A DNA stretch of 64,000 nt from assembly GCA_042691655.1 (NCBI GenBank), contig CP170506.1, forward strand, positions 1,612,001 to 1,676,000, written 5' to 3'. Shown here one piece after another: positions 15,541 to 24,408 of this stretch. Position numbers and translations under genes: made by a program. This DNA comes from UBA695 sp042691655 (GTDB lineage Bacteria > Verrucomicrobiota > Verrucomicrobiia > Chthoniobacterales > Chthoniobacteraceae). Each line of letters starts with the position of its first letter. The stretch's first letter is position 1. The notes beneath the pieces were generated by a model. That model was not told where the DNA came from and did no database searches. It worked only from the letters and a program-made list of their open reading frames with translations.

Positions 15541-16803
15541 ATGAAGCGGCGCCTCCTCCTCTCCCTGCTCCTCTGGTCCGTGGCCCAGACGGCGTTTGCG
15601 GCGGAACTCTCGAAAGACGAGCTGCTCCGCTCGGCGCTGAGCCGCAACCCGACGCTTAAGGCCGCCCGCGCCCGTTGGGAAGCGGCCAAACAGCGCGTGC
15701 CGCAGGCCCGGGCCTGGGACGACCTCATGGCGGGGGTGACGCTCGAACGCATGGGGACGCTCAACCCCGGAAAAGTGACCGACACAGAGTGGATGGTCTC
15801 CCAGACGCTCCCGGTTTCGGGTAAAAATCTCAGCCGAGCCCGGGCATCGGAGGCGGAAGCACTCTCCGCCTTTGAGGAGTGGCGACGGGCGCGCCTGGAG
15901 GTCATCACGCGGGCCGAAAGCGCCTACGACCGCCTCGCCGCCGCCTACGGGCAACTGGAGATCAACCGGAGCAACCAGGAGCTCCTCAAGCAAATCACCG
16001 AGATCAGCCGCGGAAAGTACGAAGTTGGCACCGCTACGCAATCCGACGTCCTCCTGGCGCAAACCGAGCTCGACCGGCTCTCAGAACGCCAGGCGCTCAT
16101 CCAGAAGGACCTTTCCGACCAGGAAACACAGCTCAACGTGCTCCTTAACCTGCCCGCCCGCACCCCCGTGGCCCACCCCCGGCCCCTTGCCTTCGCGCCG
16201 TCGCCGCTCGCCTCGCAAAACCCGGAAACCCTTGCCGCCCGATGCCGCCCGGAAGTCCTGGCGGCGTGGCGAAAAATCGAGGCTGAAAAAGCACGCCTCC
16301 AACTGGCCCATCGCCAGTGGATTCCCGATCCAGCCCTGCAAATCAAAGCCCGCGAATACCCGGGCCGGTCGGGCGTTCAGGAATACGACACCGGGATCAC
16401 CTTCAGCGTCCCGTGGACAAATTTCAGGAAATACTCGGCGGGCGTGGCGGAAGCCAAGGCCAACGTTGAGAGCGCCCGAGCCGAATACGCCGCCGCGCAA
16501 GCCGAAGCCTCCGGCCTCGTGCGCGATCAGCTCCAAAAAATCGACACCGCCGCCGCCAACTACCGCCTTTTCCACGACCGAATCGCCCCTACGGCCCGGC
16601 TGAGCGTCGAGGCGGCGCGCAGCGGCTACGAGACCGACAAGAGCAGCTTTCTGGAACTCCTCACCGCGCAACGCACCCTTCAGGATGTCGATTCCGCCGC
16701 CCTGGCCCAGCTCGCCGAGCACCAGGTGGCCACCGCCGAACTGGAAGCAGTCGTCGGCGTCTCGAAATTCCTCGGACCCGCCCCGGGGAATACCTCGAAG
16801 TAA
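15541..16803 (+). CDS. TolC-family outer membrane efflux protein
   Basis: A 420-residue outer-membrane channel of the OEP/CusC type. It has a signal peptide (LLLSLLLWSVAQTAFAAE), then two repeats of long coiled-coil helices with the family marks LRSALSRNPTLKAARA, ISRGKYEVGTATQSDVLLAQ and GYETDKSSFLELLTAQRTL. There is no lipobox. It is 20 nt after the metal-binding peptide and probably co-transcribed. The inner-membrane pump and adaptor of an RND system are not adjacent, so they must be elsewhere. A weak hairpin with a T-run follows at about 16828-16852. Confidence 0.87.
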   Translation: MKRRLLLSLLLWSVAQTAFAAELSKDELLRSALSRNPTLKAARARWEAAKQRVPQARAWDDLMAGVTLERMGTLNPGKVTDTEWMVSQTLPVSGKNLSRARASEAEALSAFEEWRRARLEVITRAESAYDRLAAAYGQLEINRSNQELLKQITEISRGKYEVGTATQSDVLLAQTELDRLSERQALIQKDLSDQETQLNVLLNLPARTPVAHPRPLAFAPSPLASQNPETLAARCRPEVLAAWRKIEAEKARLQLAHRQWIPDPALQIKAREYPGRSGVQEYDTGITFSVPWTNFRKYSAGVAEAKANVESARAEYAAAQAEASGLVRDQLQKIDTAAANYRLFHDRIAPTARLSVEAARSGYETDKSSFLELLTAQRTLQDVDSAALAQLAEHQVATAELEAVVGVSKFLGPAPGNTSK

Positions 16804-16883
16804 CCGGGCGCTCTCGAGGCGAAGAAAACAGGACTCAAAATTCCCTGTCTTTTCCGTAAAAAACCGTCTAAAACGAGCATCCC

Positions 16884-17759
16884 ATGTTTGAAGGTGCCCA
16901 TACGGCGTTGATCACGCCTTTTCGCAACAACCAGATCGACGAGCCCGCTCTCACGCGGCTCATTGAAGAGCAGATCGCGGGTGGGATCGCCGGAATCGTG
17001 CCGGTCGGCACGACGGGCGAATCCCCCACGCTCAACAATGCCGAACACCACCGGGTGATCGAGCTGGCCGTCAAAGTCGCCAAGGGCCGCTGCCTGGTGA
17101 TCGCCGGAACCGGTTCCAACAGTACCGAGGAAGCGATCAACCTCACCCAGGAAGCCGAAAAAGCCGGGGCCGATGCCGCGCTGCTGGTGGCCCCTTACTA
17201 CAATAAGCCCTCGCAGGAAGGGCTCTACCGCCATTTCAAGGCCATCGCCGCCGCCACAAGCTTGAAGCTCGTTCTCTACAGCATCCCGGGCCGCTCTGGC
17301 ATCGAGATCGCCGTGGAAACCGTGGCCCGTCTGGCCAAGGACGCCCCGAACATCGTCGCCATCAAGGAAGCTGGGGGCAGCGTGGACCGCGTGAGCAAGC
17401 TGCGCCAGGCGCTGCCGGATAGCTTCGAGATTCTCTCCGGCGACGACGCGCTGACCCTGCCGTTCATCTCGGCGGGGGCCGTCGGCGTCATCAGCGTTGC
17501 CTCGAATTTGATCCCGAAGGAGATTTCGGAGTTCGTAAAGGCCGCGCTGGACGGCGACACTAAGACCGCTCTCGCCCGGCACGAACACTGGTACCCGCTT
17601 TTCCGCGACCTCTTTGTGGAAACCAACCCGGTTCCCGTCAAGATCGCCCTCTCTCTCCAAGGCCGCATCGCGCCCGAACTGCGCCTGCCGCTTTGCGAAA
17701 TGTCGGCGGCCAATACACAGAAGCTCACCGAGACGCTGCAAGCCCTCAAGCTGATCTAG
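16884..17759 (+). CDS. dapA: 4-hydroxy-tetrahydrodipicolinate synthase
   Basis: A 291-residue class I aldolase of the DHDPS family that condenses pyruvate with aspartate semialdehyde, the first committed step of lysine and diaminopimelate synthesis. Visible are the TTGESPTLN loop, the catalytic tyrosine in LYSIPGRSG and the Schiff-base lysine in VAIKEAGGS. Length is standard. It is followed 6 nt later by dapB, which performs the next step, so the pair forms a pathway operon with folK, a DUF3592 protein and panB downstream. Confidence 0.95.
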   Translation: MFEGAHTALITPFRNNQIDEPALTRLIEEQIAGGIAGIVPVGTTGESPTLNNAEHHRVIELAVKVAKGRCLVIAGTGSNSTEEAINLTQEAEKAGADAALLVAPYYNKPSQEGLYRHFKAIAAATSLKLVLYSIPGRSGIEIAVETVARLAKDAPNIVAIKEAGGSVDRVSKLRQALPDSFEILSGDDALTLPFISAGAVGVISVASNLIPKEISEFVKAALDGDTKTALARHEHWYPLFRDLFVETNPVPVKIALSLQGRIAPELRLPLCEMSAANTQKLTETLQALKLI

Positions 17760-17765
17760 TTGCTT

Positions 17766-18500
17766 ATGATCCGTTTTCTCATCAACGGCGCCAACGGGCG
17801 CATGGGGCAGGCCATCCTGGCTTCGCTCAAAGACGATCCCGAGGCCCAGGTTGCCGCCGCGATTGACAAGGGCGACGATTTCCTCGCCGCGCTCGCATCC
17901 GCCGACGCGGTCATTGATTTCAGCCACCACACGCTGACCGTCGGCATCGCCAAGGCGTGCGTCGAAGCGAAGAAGGTGCTCGTCATCGGCACGACCGGCC
18001 ACACCGACGAGGAAGTGGCAGCTATTCGCGAAGCGGCCCGGGAGATCCCGATCGTTTTCGCGCCGAATTTCAGCGTGGGCGTCAATACCCTCTTCTGGCT
18101 GACCCGCAAGGCGGCGGAGATCCTCGGGCCGGAGTTCGACCTCGAAATCGTCGAAATGCACCACCGCCTTAAAAAGGACGCCCCGAGCGGGACCGCCAAG
18201 CGCCTCGCCGAGATCCTCGCCGAAGTGCGCGGGCTGCAATACAACGAAGACGTGCGCCATGGCCGCCAGGGCATGGTGGGCGAGCGCACGCCGACGGAAA
18301 TCGGCATGCACGCCGTGCGCGGCGGCGACGTCGTGGGCGACCACACGGTGATCTACGCCAACGTGGGCGAACGCGTGGAACTGACGCACAAAGCCTCCTC
18401 TCGCGATACCTTTGCGCGCGGCTCCATCCGCGCCGCCAAATGGGCCGCGACCCGTCCCGCCGGTCTCTACGACATGCAGGACGTACTCGGGCTCAAATAG
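17766..18500 (+). CDS. dapB: 4-hydroxy-tetrahydrodipicolinate reductase
   Basis: A 244-residue NAD(P)H-dependent reductase acting directly after DapA. The Rossmann motif is INGANGRMGQA. The GTTGHTDEE and APNFSVGVNTLFWL blocks and the catalytic EMHHRLKKDAPSGTAK segment are complete. A TTG codon 6 nt upstream is in frame but the ATG giving MIRFLING is the natural start. It is slightly shorter than E. coli DapB but carries every core block. Confidence 0.95.
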   Translation: MIRFLINGANGRMGQAILASLKDDPEAQVAAAIDKGDDFLAALASADAVIDFSHHTLTVGIAKACVEAKKVLVIGTTGHTDEEVAAIREAAREIPIVFAPNFSVGVNTLFWLTRKAAEILGPEFDLEIVEMHHRLKKDAPSGTAKRLAEILAEVRGLQYNEDVRHGRQGMVGERTPTEIGMHAVRGGDVVGDHTVIYANVGERVELTHKASSRDTFARGSIRAAKWAATRPAGLYDMQDVLGLK

Positions 18501-18510
18501 AAAAAACGCC

Positions 18511-19005
18511 ATGCGTTGTGCCGTCGCTCTCGGCTCAAACTTGGGGGACCGCCTGGCGCATCTCCAGGCGGGATTCGCTGCGGTGGGTGCTCTCAACGAG
18601 GGCCCTGCGGCTCCGCTAATCTCCGCGATTTACGAAACCGAGCCGGTAGATTGCGATCCCGGCACGGCGGCGTATTTGAATGCCGTCATTGAAATCGAAA
18701 GCTCTCTGGAGCCGCTCGCTTTGCTTGCCGCACTCCAGACGATTGAGCACGCGCAAGGGCGACCCGCCGACCACGGCTACCACGCGCCCCGGACGCTCGA
18801 CCTGGATCTCCTTTACGCCGGGGAGCGCGTCCTGCAAAGCGCCGCCCTCACGCTCCCACACCCCCGCATCGCGCAACGGCGTTTTGTGTTACGGCCCTTG
18901 TCGGATCTCCACCCCGGGTTGATATTGCCGGGAACCCGAAAAACGGTGGCGGAATTATTGACCGGAGTGCCACACCATCCCTTGGTAGAACCATTTGTCT
19001 CATGA
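18511..19005 (+). CDS. folK: 2-amino-4-hydroxy-6-hydroxymethyldihydropteridine pyrophosphokinase
   Basis: A 164-residue HPPK, which pyrophosphorylates the pterin precursor of folate using ATP. Marks are the N-terminal VALGSNLGDR, the YETEPVDCDPG segment, the metal-binding RTLDLDLLYAG and the LPHPRIAQRRFVLRPL block. The start at MRCAVALG lies 10 nt after the dapB stop. Its TGA overlaps the next start (ATGA), so it is coupled to the DUF3592 gene. Confidence 0.93.
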   Translation: MRCAVALGSNLGDRLAHLQAGFAAVGALNEGPAAPLISAIYETEPVDCDPGTAAYLNAVIEIESSLEPLALLAALQTIEHAQGRPADHGYHAPRTLDLDLLYAGERVLQSAALTLPHPRIAQRRFVLRPLSDLHPGLILPGTRKTVAELLTGVPHHPLVEPFVS

Positions 19006-19898
19006 TTTTCGTCGCCTTCTTTGAGCTGATTGGTGGCGCGCTTCTCTTGTTACTATTGGCTGGTGTTCGCCGGGGCGTACAGAGTGCCTCCTCGTGGCGG
19101 CGCACCACGGCGTGCATCAAAACCTTTGGAATGACAGCAGGTGCGCCCAGTGTTGTCTATGACTACAAGGTGGACGGTGCTTCTTTTTCAAGCAGCGCCA
19201 TTGTGCCCGGGGCGTTCTTTTTCAGGAAAAACGGAGCCGTCAAAGCGCCCAAAGCCCTGTGCGTCAACCCGGATGGATCGCTCAAGTTTGCGCCCGGTTC
19301 GCAGGTCGATGTATTCTACAATCCGCGTAACCCGGCCGATGCCGTGTTGGTGCCGGGCGTTCAGGTGGGAGAGGTGATTAAACAGGCCCTTATTGGACTA
19401 ATGCTCACAGGGGTGCCGCTGATCGGTTGGGAAAACAGGAATTGGATGTCGCTGCATCAGCAATCGGTTATTCCGGGTTTTTTCTTTTTGGTTGGTGCCG
19501 TGTGCGGTGGTGTTACTCTATTTTTCCTCCGCCGGTGTTTGCTGACCCGCAACTATCCGTTCGTCATGGGTCGGTTGCTCAATGCTTCGGTGGCCTATTG
19601 CGGCGATAGCGAGGGCAGCGGCTACATGCCAACGGTGGATTACGAATATACCGTGAGCGGTCAGTGCTTCCAATCTCAGCAGTTATCGGCGATCCCTGTC
19701 CGGGTTATGACCTCCAAAAATGCCGCCCAAGTGAAGGTGGACGGGTTACTTGCCATGCCGGAGGTGAAGGTCTATTACAACCCCCGGGCTCCGTGGGAGG
19801 CATTCCTGCGCCCGGGACCCTATTGGGGCCTCGCTATTCCACTGGCAATCGGCACCGGGTTCGCGATATTTGGGCTGTTCTTCATGAACCATCATTGA
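19002..19898 (+). CDS. DUF3592-type membrane protein, two repeated units
   Basis: A 298-residue membrane protein built from two similar halves. Each half has a hydrophobic segment followed by a beta-rich soluble part with a YDYKVDG or YEYTVSG motif and a VDVFYNPRNP or VKVYYNPRAP motif. The second pair of motifs is the hallmark of DUF3592 proteins. A last hydrophobic helix (WGLAIPLAIGTGFAIFGLFF) ends the protein. Function is unknown. It lies between folK and panB in an otherwise metabolic operon, overlapping folK by 4 nt. Confidence 0.75.
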   Translation: MIFVAFFELIGGALLLLLLAGVRRGVQSASSWRRTTACIKTFGMTAGAPSVVYDYKVDGASFSSSAIVPGAFFFRKNGAVKAPKALCVNPDGSLKFAPGSQVDVFYNPRNPADAVLVPGVQVGEVIKQALIGLMLTGVPLIGWENRNWMSLHQQSVIPGFFFLVGAVCGGVTLFFLRRCLLTRNYPFVMGRLLNASVAYCGDSEGSGYMPTVDYEYTVSGQCFQSQQLSAIPVRVMTSKNAAQVKVDGLLAMPEVKVYYNPRAPWEAFLRPGPYWGLAIPLAIGTGFAIFGLFFMNHH

Positions 19899-19906
19899 TT
19901 TTTCCT

Positions 19907-20671
19907 ATGAACCATCGACTCGAATCGTTCTGTGCCGCCAAAGGGCAGCATCGCAAGATTGCCATGCTCACGGCGTATGATTACCCGACCGCCAGGCTTC
20001 TCGACGAGGCGGGTGTGGACATCATTCTGGTTGGAGATTCGCTCGGGATGGTCGTTCTCGGCTACCCTGACACCACCTGGGTGACAATGGCCGACATGGT
20101 GCACCATATCCGTGCCGTGGCGCGGGGCGCGGGGCGCGCTCCCGTGGTGGGCGATCTTCCCATCCACAGCTTCGACACGCCCGAGCAGGCGGTCTACAAT
20201 GGCCGGCAATTCATCGATGCCGGAGCGCACGCGGTGAAGCTCGAAGGAGGGGCCGACCATGCGCCGCAAATCCGGGCGCTCACCGAGGCTGGAATCCCCG
20301 TCGTGGGTCACATCGGGCTCCTGCCGCAGAGCGTGCGCGAGGAAGGCGGCTACAAGGTCAAGGGCAAGACGCCCGAGGCGGTCCAGGCGCTCGTAAACGA
20401 CGGTCTGGCGGTGCAGGAAGCGGGAGCCATCGGCGTGGTGGTGGAGTGCGTTAAACACGATGCGATGCGCCCGATCACCGAGGCGCTACGCATCCCCACC
20501 ATCGGCATCGCAGCCGGGGAGGATTGCGACGGGCAGGTGTTGGTTGTTCACGATTTGGTCGGGGCCTTCCCGTGGTTTACGCCCAAGTTTGTCCAGCCGC
20601 TCGCCCATACGGGGACAGAAATTCGCGAAGCGGCGGCACAGTTCGTCGCCCGCGTTCACGGCGAAGCATAA
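19907..20671 (+). CDS. panB: 3-methyl-2-oxobutanoate hydroxymethyltransferase
   Basis: A 254-residue TIM-barrel enzyme that makes ketopantoate from 2-oxoisovalerate and methylene-tetrahydrofolate, the first step towards pantothenate and CoA. Core blocks are MLTAYDYPTARLLDEAG, ILVGDSLGMVVLGY, AVKLEGG, GHIGLLPQS and GIAAGEDCDGQVLVVHDL. The start at MNHRLESF follows the DUF3592 stop by 8 nt. The frame is open far upstream within that gene, but the ATG chosen gives the normal length. FolK and PanB both relate to folate chemistry. Confidence 0.94.
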   Translation: MNHRLESFCAAKGQHRKIAMLTAYDYPTARLLDEAGVDIILVGDSLGMVVLGYPDTTWVTMADMVHHIRAVARGAGRAPVVGDLPIHSFDTPEQAVYNGRQFIDAGAHAVKLEGGADHAPQIRALTEAGIPVVGHIGLLPQSVREEGGYKVKGKTPEAVQALVNDGLAVQEAGAIGVVVECVKHDAMRPITEALRIPTIGIAAGEDCDGQVLVVHDLVGAFPWFTPKFVQPLAHTGTEIREAAAQFVARVHGEA

Positions 20672-20702
20672 GCGGCTTCAAAAAAACAGCCCGCATTAGT
20701 TC

Positions 20703-20723
20703 GCTGATTTTTTGTAAAAAATC
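20703..20723. other. AT-rich palindrome between panB and the ABC operon
   Basis: GATTTTTT and AAAAAATC pair perfectly around a GT dinucleotide, within the 169-nt gap after panB. It may act as a weak terminator for panB. Further on, at about 20763-20833, lies a GC-rich segment with partly complementary TGCACCCCC and TGCATGGGGG blocks close to the next start codon. Confidence 0.4.
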
Positions 20724-20840
20724 GTTGAACGAATTCGGGCGTTCTTTTGTCGAAAAAAAACGTATGCACCCCCAGTGCCTCGGCCCGCTCGGGTATTCCC
20801 CAACGGACCGTGCCCAATGCATGGGGGAGCTTTCGTACAC

Positions 20841-21788
20841 ATGATCAAAGTAAACAACCTCCAAAAATATTTCGGACCGAAGATTGCCGTCGATGACGTC
20901 TCTTTTTCGGTGGAAAAAGGCGAGGTGCTCGGTTTCCTCGGGCCCAACGGGGCGGGAAAATCGACCACCATGCGCATGATCACGGGATTCATTCCACCCA
21001 CCAGCGGAAGCATCAGCGTGGGCGGATTTGATATCATTGAAAAACCACTCGCAGCCAAGCGCCTCATCGGCTACCTGCCGGAAAACGCGCCCGCTTATTC
21101 CGACATGACCGTGGCCGGGTTTCTGGCCTTCGCGGCGGAATTGCGCGGGCTCTCCGGCGACGCCAAGCGCAAGGCGGTGCACCGCGCGATCGAGATGTGC
21201 TTCCTGGAGCCTGTGGCGGACCAGACCATCGAGACGCTCTCCAAGGGTTACAAGCACCGCACCTGCTTCGCGCAGTCCATCCTGCACGATCCGGACGTCC
21301 TCATCCTGGACGAACCGACCGACGGTCTCGACCCGAACCAAAAGCACGAGGTGCGCACGCTCATCCGCACGATGGGCGAGAAGAAGGCGATCATTTTCTC
21401 CACGCACATTCTGGAGGAAGTGGAGGCCGTCTGTTCGCGGGCCATCATTATCGACCGGGGCCGCATCGTGGCCAACGGCACGCCCGCCGAGCTGAAACGC
21501 CGCTGCGACCATGCGGGAACCGTAACGGTGCGGCTGGCAAAAAGCGCGCCGGGCGCAGCGGAGAAGCTGGCCGCGCTCCCGGGCGTCGGCAAGGCATCGC
21601 AAGAGGGCGGGCTATTCCATGTGATCCCGTGTGACAAGAGCGGGGTCGGAGTCGCCGCAGCCATTTACGAGCTGGCCGCGCGCGAAGCCTGGACGCTGGA
21701 GGAGCTTCACACCGAGGAGGGGCGCTTGGACGAAGTGTTCCGAAGCATCACCCTCGGCGATAAATCCACGAAGGAGGTGGCCGCGTAA
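20841..21788 (+). CDS. GldA-like ABC transporter ATP-binding protein
   Basis: A 315-residue ABC-2-type ATPase with Walker A GPNGAGKST, signature LSKGYKHR (a variant of LSGGQ common in this group) and Walker B ILDEPTDGLDP. The C-terminal extension of about 90 residues is typical of NatA/GldA proteins. It heads a four-gene operon with an ABC-2 permease, a GldG-like protein and a DUF4340 protein. In Bacteroidota the equivalent GldAFG transporter is needed for gliding, but in other phyla the cluster's cargo is unknown. The start was placed at MIKVNNLQ. Confidence 0.85.
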   Translation: MIKVNNLQKYFGPKIAVDDVSFSVEKGEVLGFLGPNGAGKSTTMRMITGFIPPTSGSISVGGFDIIEKPLAAKRLIGYLPENAPAYSDMTVAGFLAFAAELRGLSGDAKRKAVHRAIEMCFLEPVADQTIETLSKGYKHRTCFAQSILHDPDVLILDEPTDGLDPNQKHEVRTLIRTMGEKKAIIFSTHILEEVEAVCSRAIIIDRGRIVANGTPAELKRRCDHAGTVTVRLAKSAPGAAEKLAALPGVGKASQEGGLFHVIPCDKSGVGVAAAIYELAAREAWTLEELHTEEGRLDEVFRSITLGDKSTKEVAA

Positions 21789-21789
21789 T

Positions 21790-22524
21790 ATGAGCGCCAT
21801 TTTTACCATCGCCAAACGCGAGCTGGGCGGCTTTTTTAATTCGCCGGTCGCGTATGTTTTCCTCGTCATTTTCCTGCTCCTCTCGGGGTTTATGACGTTC
21901 ATGATCAGCAACTGGTTCGGCATGGGGCAGGCCAACCTGGGGGGCTTCCTGGTATGGCACCCGTGGCTCTACCTCTTCCTGGTCCCGGCCGTCGGGATGC
22001 GGATGTGGAGCGAGGAGCGCCGCCTGGGCACCATCGAGCTGCTGCTCACGATGCCGGTGACACCGTGGCAGGCCATCGCGGGCAAGTTCCTGGCCGCGTG
22101 GGCGGTGCTGGGCATCGCACTGCTTTTGACGTTCCCGATGATCGTCACGGTCAATGCGCTGGGGCATCCGGATAACGGCATTATTGTCGCCGGGTACCTG
22201 GGCAGCTTCCTGATGGCGGGCGCTTACCTGGCGGTCACGTCGATGACCTCCGCGCTTACGCGCAATCAGGTGGTCAGCTTCATCATTTCGGTGGTCGTCT
22301 GCCTGTTTCTGATCCTGGCGGGGTTCCCGCCGATCACGGATTTGCTCGTGCGCTGGGCCAGCCCGGGCGTAGTTGAAACAGTGGCCTCTTTTAGTGTCAT
22401 GACCCACTTCGCGGGTCTTCAAAAAGGCGTCATCGATTCGCGCGATCTGCTCTACTTCGCGTCGATCATCGGCTTCAGCCTCTTTTCCACCAGTGTGATC
22501 CTCCGCGCGCATCGCGCCGGTTAA
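21790..22524 (+). CDS. GldF-like ABC-2 permease
   Basis: A 244-residue integral membrane protein with about six membrane helices and the GldF/NosY-type blocks MWSEERRLGTIELLLTMPVT and ALTRNQVVSFIISV. It begins one nucleotide after the ATPase stop, so the two are coupled and form the transporter core. The start at MSAIFTIAKREL gives the usual N-terminal amphipathic helix leading into the first membrane segment. Confidence 0.85.
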   Translation: MSAIFTIAKRELGGFFNSPVAYVFLVIFLLLSGFMTFMISNWFGMGQANLGGFLVWHPWLYLFLVPAVGMRMWSEERRLGTIELLLTMPVTPWQAIAGKFLAAWAVLGIALLLTFPMIVTVNALGHPDNGIIVAGYLGSFLMAGAYLAVTSMTSALTRNQVVSFIISVVVCLFLILAGFPPITDLLVRWASPGVVETVASFSVMTHFAGLQKGVIDSRDLLYFASIIGFSLFSTSVILRAHRAG

Positions 22525-22542
22525 AACGCTTATTTCCCGAAC

Positions 22543-24408
22543 ATGAAGAAATCTCTTTGTACGCTCTTTTATTCCACGCTGGGCGTGGTGGCGGTGCTGG
22601 CGATCCTGCTTGCCGCCAATTTCCTGGCAGGCCGGGTGCCCAAGCGGCTCGACCTCACGGCGGAGAAAGCCTACACGCTTTCTGCCGGGACTCGCGCCAT
22701 TCTTGCCAAGCTCGATACGCCCGTTCGCGTCCGCTTCTACTGCACGCGCAATGAAAACATGCCGCCGCAGCTCAAGATCTACGCGCAGCAGGTCGAGGAC
22801 CTCCTCAACGAATACCGCCAGGCATCCAAGGGGTTGGTGCGGATCGAGAAACTCGACCCCGAACCCGATTCGGACGCCGAGGATTCAGCCAAGCTCGACG
22901 GTATCGACCCGCAGCCGCTCTCCAACGGAGAGAGCCTCTACATGGGCCTCTCGGTGAGCCTGCTCGATCAGAAGGAGACGATCTCCTTCCTTTCACCGGA
23001 CCGCGAACGGATGATGGAGTATGATCTTTCGCGCGCCATCTCCCGCGTGGCGAATCCCGAGAAGCCGGTGATCGGCATCTTGAGCTCGCTGCCGGTCGAA
23101 GGTCGCCAGGTGCCGCCGATGCTCGCGCAGATGGGCCAGCGCAGCCAGGACCCGTGGACGCTCTACACGGAGCTGAAACGCGACTACACGGTAAAACAGA
23201 TCGAGCCCGCGGCGAGCAGCATTCCGGATGACGTCAAGGTGCTCCTGGTCATCCATCCGCGCACGGTCAGCGACGCCACCTCCTACGCTATCGACCAATT
23301 CGTGCTGCGCGGGGGCAAATTGATTGCCTTCCTCGACCCGAGCGCTGTGCTCGAAGGGCGCGGCATGATGGGCGGGGGGCCCGGCGGCTCCAACCTGGAG
23401 AAGCTCCTCAAGGCCTGGGGTATCAAGTTCAACGACCAGCAGACCGTCGTGGATGTGAAATACCTGGGCCGGACCTCCCGGGGCCGCGCGCCGGGCGTGC
23501 TCTCCCTGAGCGACGAGGCGTTTGCCAAGGACGACTTGGTGACGGCCAGCACGTCGGATCTCTTCATGGCATTTGCCGGGGTGTTCACCGGAACGCCCGT
23601 CGAGGGGCTCAAGGAGACGGTGCTCGTCAAGTCCTCCAAGGACGCGGAGCTGACCGAACCGATGACCGCGCAGATGTCGCCGCAGGACGTGATCCGTAAC
23701 TTCGCCCCGACGAATACCGAGTATGCGCTGGCCATCCGGCTTTCCGGCAAGTTTAAGACAGCCTTCCCCGAAGGCGAGCCAAAGGCCGAGGCTGACAAAA
23801 AGGAGGCCAAGGCCGAAACGCCCGCCGGATTGAAGGAATCGGCCAAGGATAACACCGTCATCCTCGTCGGCGACACGGACATGCTGCAAGACGCCCTCTC
23901 GGTCGTCGAGCAAGCGAACCCGTTCAGCGGCGGGAAGGTCATGGTACCGGCCAATGGCAACCTGGCTTTCGCCGAAAACGCCATCGAGCAACTTTCCGGC
24001 GACCAGAACCTCATCACGCTCCGCAGCCGGGCCAGCCGCGAGCGGCCCTTTACGGTGGTGCAGCAGATGCAGGCGGCGGCGGAAGCGAGCTATCAGGATA
24101 AAATCCGGGAGCTGGAATCGAGCCTGATGGAGACGCAGAGCAAGCTGGGCGAGCTGCAATCGCGCCGCTCCGGCGACAAGGGAGCCCAGCGCTTCATTCT
24201 CTCGCCCGAGCAGCAGGCCGAGCTGGAGAATTTCCGCAAAAAGGAAGGCAGCGTGAAAAAGGAACTCAAGGAGCTGCGCCGCAACCTGCGGGCCAAGACC
24301 GACTCGCTTGAGAACCGCATCAAGTGGATGAATATCGCGCTCATGCCCGCGGCTGTGACGTTCGCCGGGCTCAGCCTCGCTCTCATCAAACGGAAATCCG
24401 CAAAATGA
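22543..24408 (+). CDS. GldG-like ABC transporter auxiliary protein
   Basis: A 621-residue protein with an N-terminal membrane helix (LCTLFYSTLGVVAVLAILLAA), a large extracytoplasmic region containing the family blocks RLDLTAEKAYTLS, VRVRFYCT and YDLSRAISRV, a coiled coil near 515-590 (SLMETQSKLGELQSRR), and a C-terminal membrane helix. This is the GldG / ABC-type uncharacterised (DUF4350-like) plan. It follows the permease by 18 nt and shares an ATGA overlap with the DUF4340 gene. Confidence 0.82.
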   Translation: MKKSLCTLFYSTLGVVAVLAILLAANFLAGRVPKRLDLTAEKAYTLSAGTRAILAKLDTPVRVRFYCTRNENMPPQLKIYAQQVEDLLNEYRQASKGLVRIEKLDPEPDSDAEDSAKLDGIDPQPLSNGESLYMGLSVSLLDQKETISFLSPDRERMMEYDLSRAISRVANPEKPVIGILSSLPVEGRQVPPMLAQMGQRSQDPWTLYTELKRDYTVKQIEPAASSIPDDVKVLLVIHPRTVSDATSYAIDQFVLRGGKLIAFLDPSAVLEGRGMMGGGPGGSNLEKLLKAWGIKFNDQQTVVDVKYLGRTSRGRAPGVLSLSDEAFAKDDLVTASTSDLFMAFAGVFTGTPVEGLKETVLVKSSKDAELTEPMTAQMSPQDVIRNFAPTNTEYALAIRLSGKFKTAFPEGEPKAEADKKEAKAETPAGLKESAKDNTVILVGDTDMLQDALSVVEQANPFSGGKVMVPANGNLAFAENAIEQLSGDQNLITLRSRASRERPFTVVQQMQAAAEASYQDKIRELESSLMETQSKLGELQSRRSGDKGAQRFILSPEQQAELENFRKKEGSVKKELKELRRNLRAKTDSLENRIKWMNIALMPAAVTFAGLSLALIKRKSAK

